Positions 61,784-64,000 of a stretch of 64,000 nucleotides of DNA are shown one piece after another; position 1 is the first letter of the stretch, and every line of letters begins with the position of its first letter. Source of the DNA: Kribbella sp. CA-293567 (GTDB taxonomy: Bacteria > Actinomycetota > Actinomycetes > Propionibacteriales > Kribbellaceae); contig NZ_CP114065.1 of NCBI RefSeq assembly GCF_027627575.1, positions 1,798,001-1,862,000 of the forward strand, in the 5' to 3' direction. The notes beneath the pieces were generated by a model. That model searched no databases. It saw nothing but the letters and a program-made list of their open reading frames with translations, and was not told the origin of the DNA. A program made the position numbers and the translations under genes.

Positions 61784-61927
61784 AAGTCCTCCTCAGGTTT
61801 GTCCCGTGCGAGAGAAGGCGGAGCACCGGACAACCACTAGAGGGACTGCGTTACCAGGGCGCAGTCACCGCCGGGGGCGGGCGGTACCCACTGCTCGCCC
61901 GACGGGGACGGTGGAGCGCCGGACGAG

Positions 61928-61969
61928 TGAGAGCGCTCTCATACTTGGACGAGCCGTCGGCCATGTCAA
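61928..61969 (-). promoter_or_regulatory. Glucanase promoter with a LacI-family operator
   Basis: On the minus strand TTGACA (61969-61964) and AAGTAT (61946-61941) are separated by 17 bases. The perfect palindrome TGAGAGCGCTCTCA (61928-61941) begins at the last base of the -10 box and covers the transcript start. The central GAGCGCTC is typical of LacI-family sites such as that of CebR (TGGGAGCGCTCCCA). Confidence 0.8.
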
Positions 61970-62063
61970 CACCTGGACGGTGGCGGCTTTCCGACGCTTG
62001 ATATGCCGACCTGGTGCGGAAGTGAGGTGTTTCTTCCGCGGCGAGCGGGTCAATGCTCAGGAC

Positions 62064-63152
62064 ATGACCTTGGAGCGGGAGTACGTCCGGAGCGTAGAGT
62101 TCTCGAGTGTTCGGTCGCGGTATCCGCGGGTGGTGGGGCGGAACGCGCGGCTGGGGAGTCACGGGAGCGGCGGTGAGGATGGCGTCGTGGTGGTGCGGAC
62201 CGACTCCGGGAAGGTCGGGTGGGGACTGGCAGCCGGACCGGTGGCGGTCGACGGCGTGGTCGGGCGGGCTGTCGGGGAGTTGATCGACCCGGACGTCGGG
62301 GTGCTGGACGAATCGCTTCGAGGGCTGGATTTCGCGTTGCACGATCTGGTCGGCCAGATCGAGGATCTGCCGGTTCATGCGTTGCTGGGTGGGCTCGGGC
62401 GGACGACGGTGCCGGCGTACGACGGGGCGATCTACTTCGCTGACCTCGATCCGGACGAGGCGCCTGCTGGTGTCGGCGCGGTACTGGCCGACTGCGCCGC
62501 GGACGATGCGGCGGGCTACCGCGCGTTCAAGCTGAAGATCGGGCGGGGCAACCGGTGGATGGAGCGCGCAGCCGGTGATGTCCGCGACATCGAGGTGACG
62601 CGGGCGGTGCGAGAGGCGTATCCGGAGCATCGCATTCTGGTGGATGCCAATGACGGCTACGACTGCGACGGCTTCCTCGAATACCTGCGGGCGGTCGACG
62701 ACTGTGGGTTGTACTGGGTCGAGGAGCCATTCCTCGATGACGCGGACGATCTCGCCCGGTTGCGGAAGTACCTGACCGAGGCAGAATCGGCGACGCTGAT
62801 CGCGGAGGGCGAAAGCAACCCCGAGCTGGACAGCCTGCTGGAGATCACCGGGCGCGGAGACATCGACGTACTGCTGATGGACGTCGTCTCGTTCGGCCTG
62901 ACCAGCTGGCGCTCCGTGATGCCGCGTATCGCGGAACTCGGTGCCCATGCGTCACCGCACGCCTGGGGACTACCTCTCAAAACCCTGTACGCCGCCCAGC
63001 TGGCGGCCGGTCTCGGATCCGTTGACACCATCGAAGGCGTCCCGGGGGAGACGCCCGGCGTCGACACCAGCGGCTACCTCTGGAAGGACGGCGAGCTGAC
63101 CGTCCCCGATCGCCCCGGCTTCGGTCTGTCGCTCGACGAGCTGTCGGCCTGA
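62064..63152 (+). CDS. Enolase-superfamily enzyme (mandelate racemase/muconate lactonizing group)
   Basis: This is a 362 aa enzyme. The C-terminal TIM-barrel has the K-x-K motif (YRAFKLKIGRG), metal ligands in HRILVDANDGY, YWVEEPFLDD and LIAEGESN, and a closing GAHASPHAWG that supplies the His acid/base. Members abstract a proton alpha to a carboxylate (sugar-acid dehydration, racemisation or cycloisomerisation). The specific substrate cannot be told. ATG 62064 has only a weak AGGAC upstream. It is divergent from the glucanase, and the LacI-type operator lies between them about 120 bases away, so shared sugar control is possible. Confidence 0.85.
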   Translation: MTLEREYVRSVEFSSVRSRYPRVVGRNARLGSHGSGGEDGVVVVRTDSGKVGWGLAAGPVAVDGVVGRAVGELIDPDVGVLDESLRGLDFALHDLVGQIEDLPVHALLGGLGRTTVPAYDGAIYFADLDPDEAPAGVGAVLADCAADDAAGYRAFKLKIGRGNRWMERAAGDVRDIEVTRAVREAYPEHRILVDANDGYDCDGFLEYLRAVDDCGLYWVEEPFLDDADDLARLRKYLTEAESATLIAEGESNPELDSLLEITGRGDIDVLLMDVVSFGLTSWRSVMPRIAELGAHASPHAWGLPLKTLYAAQLAAGLGSVDTIEGVPGETPGVDTSGYLWKDGELTVPDRPGFGLSLDELSA

Positions 63153-63169
63153 CCGTCAGGGCCGGTGCC

Positions 63170-64000
63170 TCAACCGGTTTGGGTGTCGAAGCCCGGCAAG
63201 GGTGGCGGCTCGCGGTGGGTCTTGTCGATGGTCGGTCCGGGAAGCCAGCGGTGGGTGTCGGGCGTGGTGTCTTCGATCGCCAGGAACTCCGGGGCGGTCA
63301 GCGGACGGGCCGAGGCCTCGATCGACTCCATCGCGGTCAGCTCGGCCTCGGTGACGTGCAGGTCGCGGAGCTTGCGGGCGGTGGTGAAGACGCGGCGTTC
63401 GAACGAGCCGACGGTGCTGTTGTAGGCGTCGACGGCGGAGGTGAGGGAGCGGCCGACCTTGTTGAGGTGGTCGCCCATGGTGCCGAGGCGTTCGTAGAGT
63501 TCACGGCCGAGCTCGAAGACCTGCTGGGCCGACTCGGTCAGCGCCGACTGGTTCCAGGCGTAGGCGGCAGCGCGGAGGGTGGCGATCAGGGTGGTGGGGG
63601 TGGCCAGGATGACGCGGCGTTCGGCGGCGTACTCGAGCAGGGACGGCTCGATGTCGAGGGCGGCGGACAGGAACGACTCGCCGGGGACGAAGAGGATGAC
63701 GAACTCCGGGGTCGAGGGCAGTCTCGACCAGTAGGCCTTCGCGGAGAGCTGGTCGACGTGGGTCCGGAGGTGGCGCGCGTGGGCTCGCAGACGCTCCTCC
63801 CGGAAGTCTGCGTCGTCGCTCTCGGCCGCCTCCAGGAACGCGGCCAGCGGCACCTTGGAGTCGACCACCAGGTTCTTGCCCTCGGCAAGCCTGACCACCA
63901 TGTCGGGGCGCAACAGGCCGTCGTCGCCCACGGTCGTGGTCTGTTCGGTGAAGTCGCAGTGCGCGACCATGCCGGCCAGCTCGACGGTCCGGCGCAGGTG
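63170..64000 (-). CDS. rmuC: DNA recombination protein RmuC, C-terminal part
   Basis: This is the last 276 codons of an RmuC-family protein whose start lies beyond the window. The RmuC domain is visible in LRRTVELAGMVAHCDFTEQ, GLLRPDMVVRLAEGKNLVVDSKVPLAAFLEA, SLPSTPEFVILFVPGESFL-like and RRVILATPTTLIATLRAAAYAWNQ. It ends in the helical DHLNKVGRSLTSAVDAYNSTVGSFERRVF segment. The acidic and basic residues of the PD-(D/E)XK-like nuclease core (PDMVVRL, VDSKVP) are present. RmuC limits inversions at short inverted repeats in E. coli. The ATG at 63970 is internal, since family residues continue upstream of it. Confidence 0.92.
   Translation of the reverse strand, partial: HLRRTVELAGMVAHCDFTEQTTTVGDDGLLRPDMVVRLAEGKNLVVDSKVPLAAFLEAAESDDADFREERLRAHARHLRTHVDQLSAKAYWSRLPSTPEFVILFVPGESFLSAALDIEPSLLEYAAERRVILATPTTLIATLRAAAYAWNQSALTESAQQVFELGRELYERLGTMGDHLNKVGRSLTSAVDAYNSTVGSFERRVFTTARKLRDLHVTEAELTAMESIEASARPLTAPEFLAIEDTTPDTHRWLPGPTIDKTHREPPPLPGFDTQTG

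Overview
The window is chromosomal DNA of a high-GC actinobacterium. Supporting signs are a mycothiol S-conjugate amidase (Mca), a deazaflavin (F420)-dependent reductase of the Ddn family, a PhoH2 fused to a PIN domain, many GTG starts and many apparently leaderless promoters. A Kribbella/Nocardioides-like member of the Propionibacteriales is my best guess, but that is inference from style, not from a marker gene. No rRNA, tRNA, CRISPR array, transposase or prophage gene was seen.

The backbone follows, in order, a block known from Mycobacterium tuberculosis (Rv1079 to Rv1110): metB, greA, DUF4307, mca, a small Rv1083-like membrane protein, DUF255, hemolysin III, Z-prenyl synthase, phoH2, fumarase, glpX, DUF4245, xseBA and ispH. 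Lineage-specific cargo is inserted between these genes.

1-6.4 kb: the end of an upstream gene, an unrecognised two-gene operon (193 aa plus a 468 aa duplicated-module protein), then metB, a GlmL/MutL-family ATPase and an AI-2E-type permease. 6.4-14.3 kb: a MarR/DHA2-MFS efflux operon divergent from an SDR, an ABC-2 exporter with two permeases, an APH-type kinase and an M48-like peptidase. 14.3-26 kb: ilvA followed by a sugar ABC importer lacking its ATPase, a second MarR/MFS pair, a membrane Ser/Thr kinase next to a DUF4097 protein, and a second ABC-2 exporter. 26-31.7 kb: greA, DUF4307, mca, a small membrane protein, CopD and DUF255. 31.7-38.5 kb: two secreted peptidases (M4 and M28) with the same C-terminal domain, a lipoprotein, a Ddn-like reductase, another APH-type kinase and hemolysin III. 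38.5-46.4 kb: prenyl synthase, a polytopic membrane protein, phoH2 with a long leader, a lytic transglycosylase, a spermidine-synthase-like gene, DUF3224, fumC and DUF402. 46.4-53 kb: a 590-base gene-poor stretch with GTACCA repeats, a membrane protein/multi-HTH pair, a HhH protein, class I fumarase, a DUF1707 protein, a HigB/HigA-type toxin-antitoxin pair and a DUF3592-like membrane protein. 53-64 kb: a PfkB sugar kinase with glpX, DUF4245, a MobA-like transferase, xseBA, ispH, HxlR with an NAD(P)-binding partner, a GH64 glucanase under a LacI-type operator, an enolase-superfamily enzyme and the end of rmuC.

The features most worth a second look are a possible small RNA carrying ten bases of the 16S rRNA 3' tail upstream of ispH, a pair of about 100-base palindromic repeats at 50.4 and 56.5 kb, the duplicated-module operon at 0.2-2.2 kb, the GTACCA cluster ahead of the membrane/HTH pair, and a gene at 43.18 kb that seems to need a CTG start. 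Seventeen transcription units show a -10-like hexamer placed 6 or 7 bases before the start codon, which suggests widespread leaderless transcription. Inside this block the genes serve methionine and isoleucine synthesis, mycothiol detoxification, central carbon metabolism (fumarases, FBPase), isoprenoid and cell-wall precursors, and DNA repair (exonuclease VII, RmuC).
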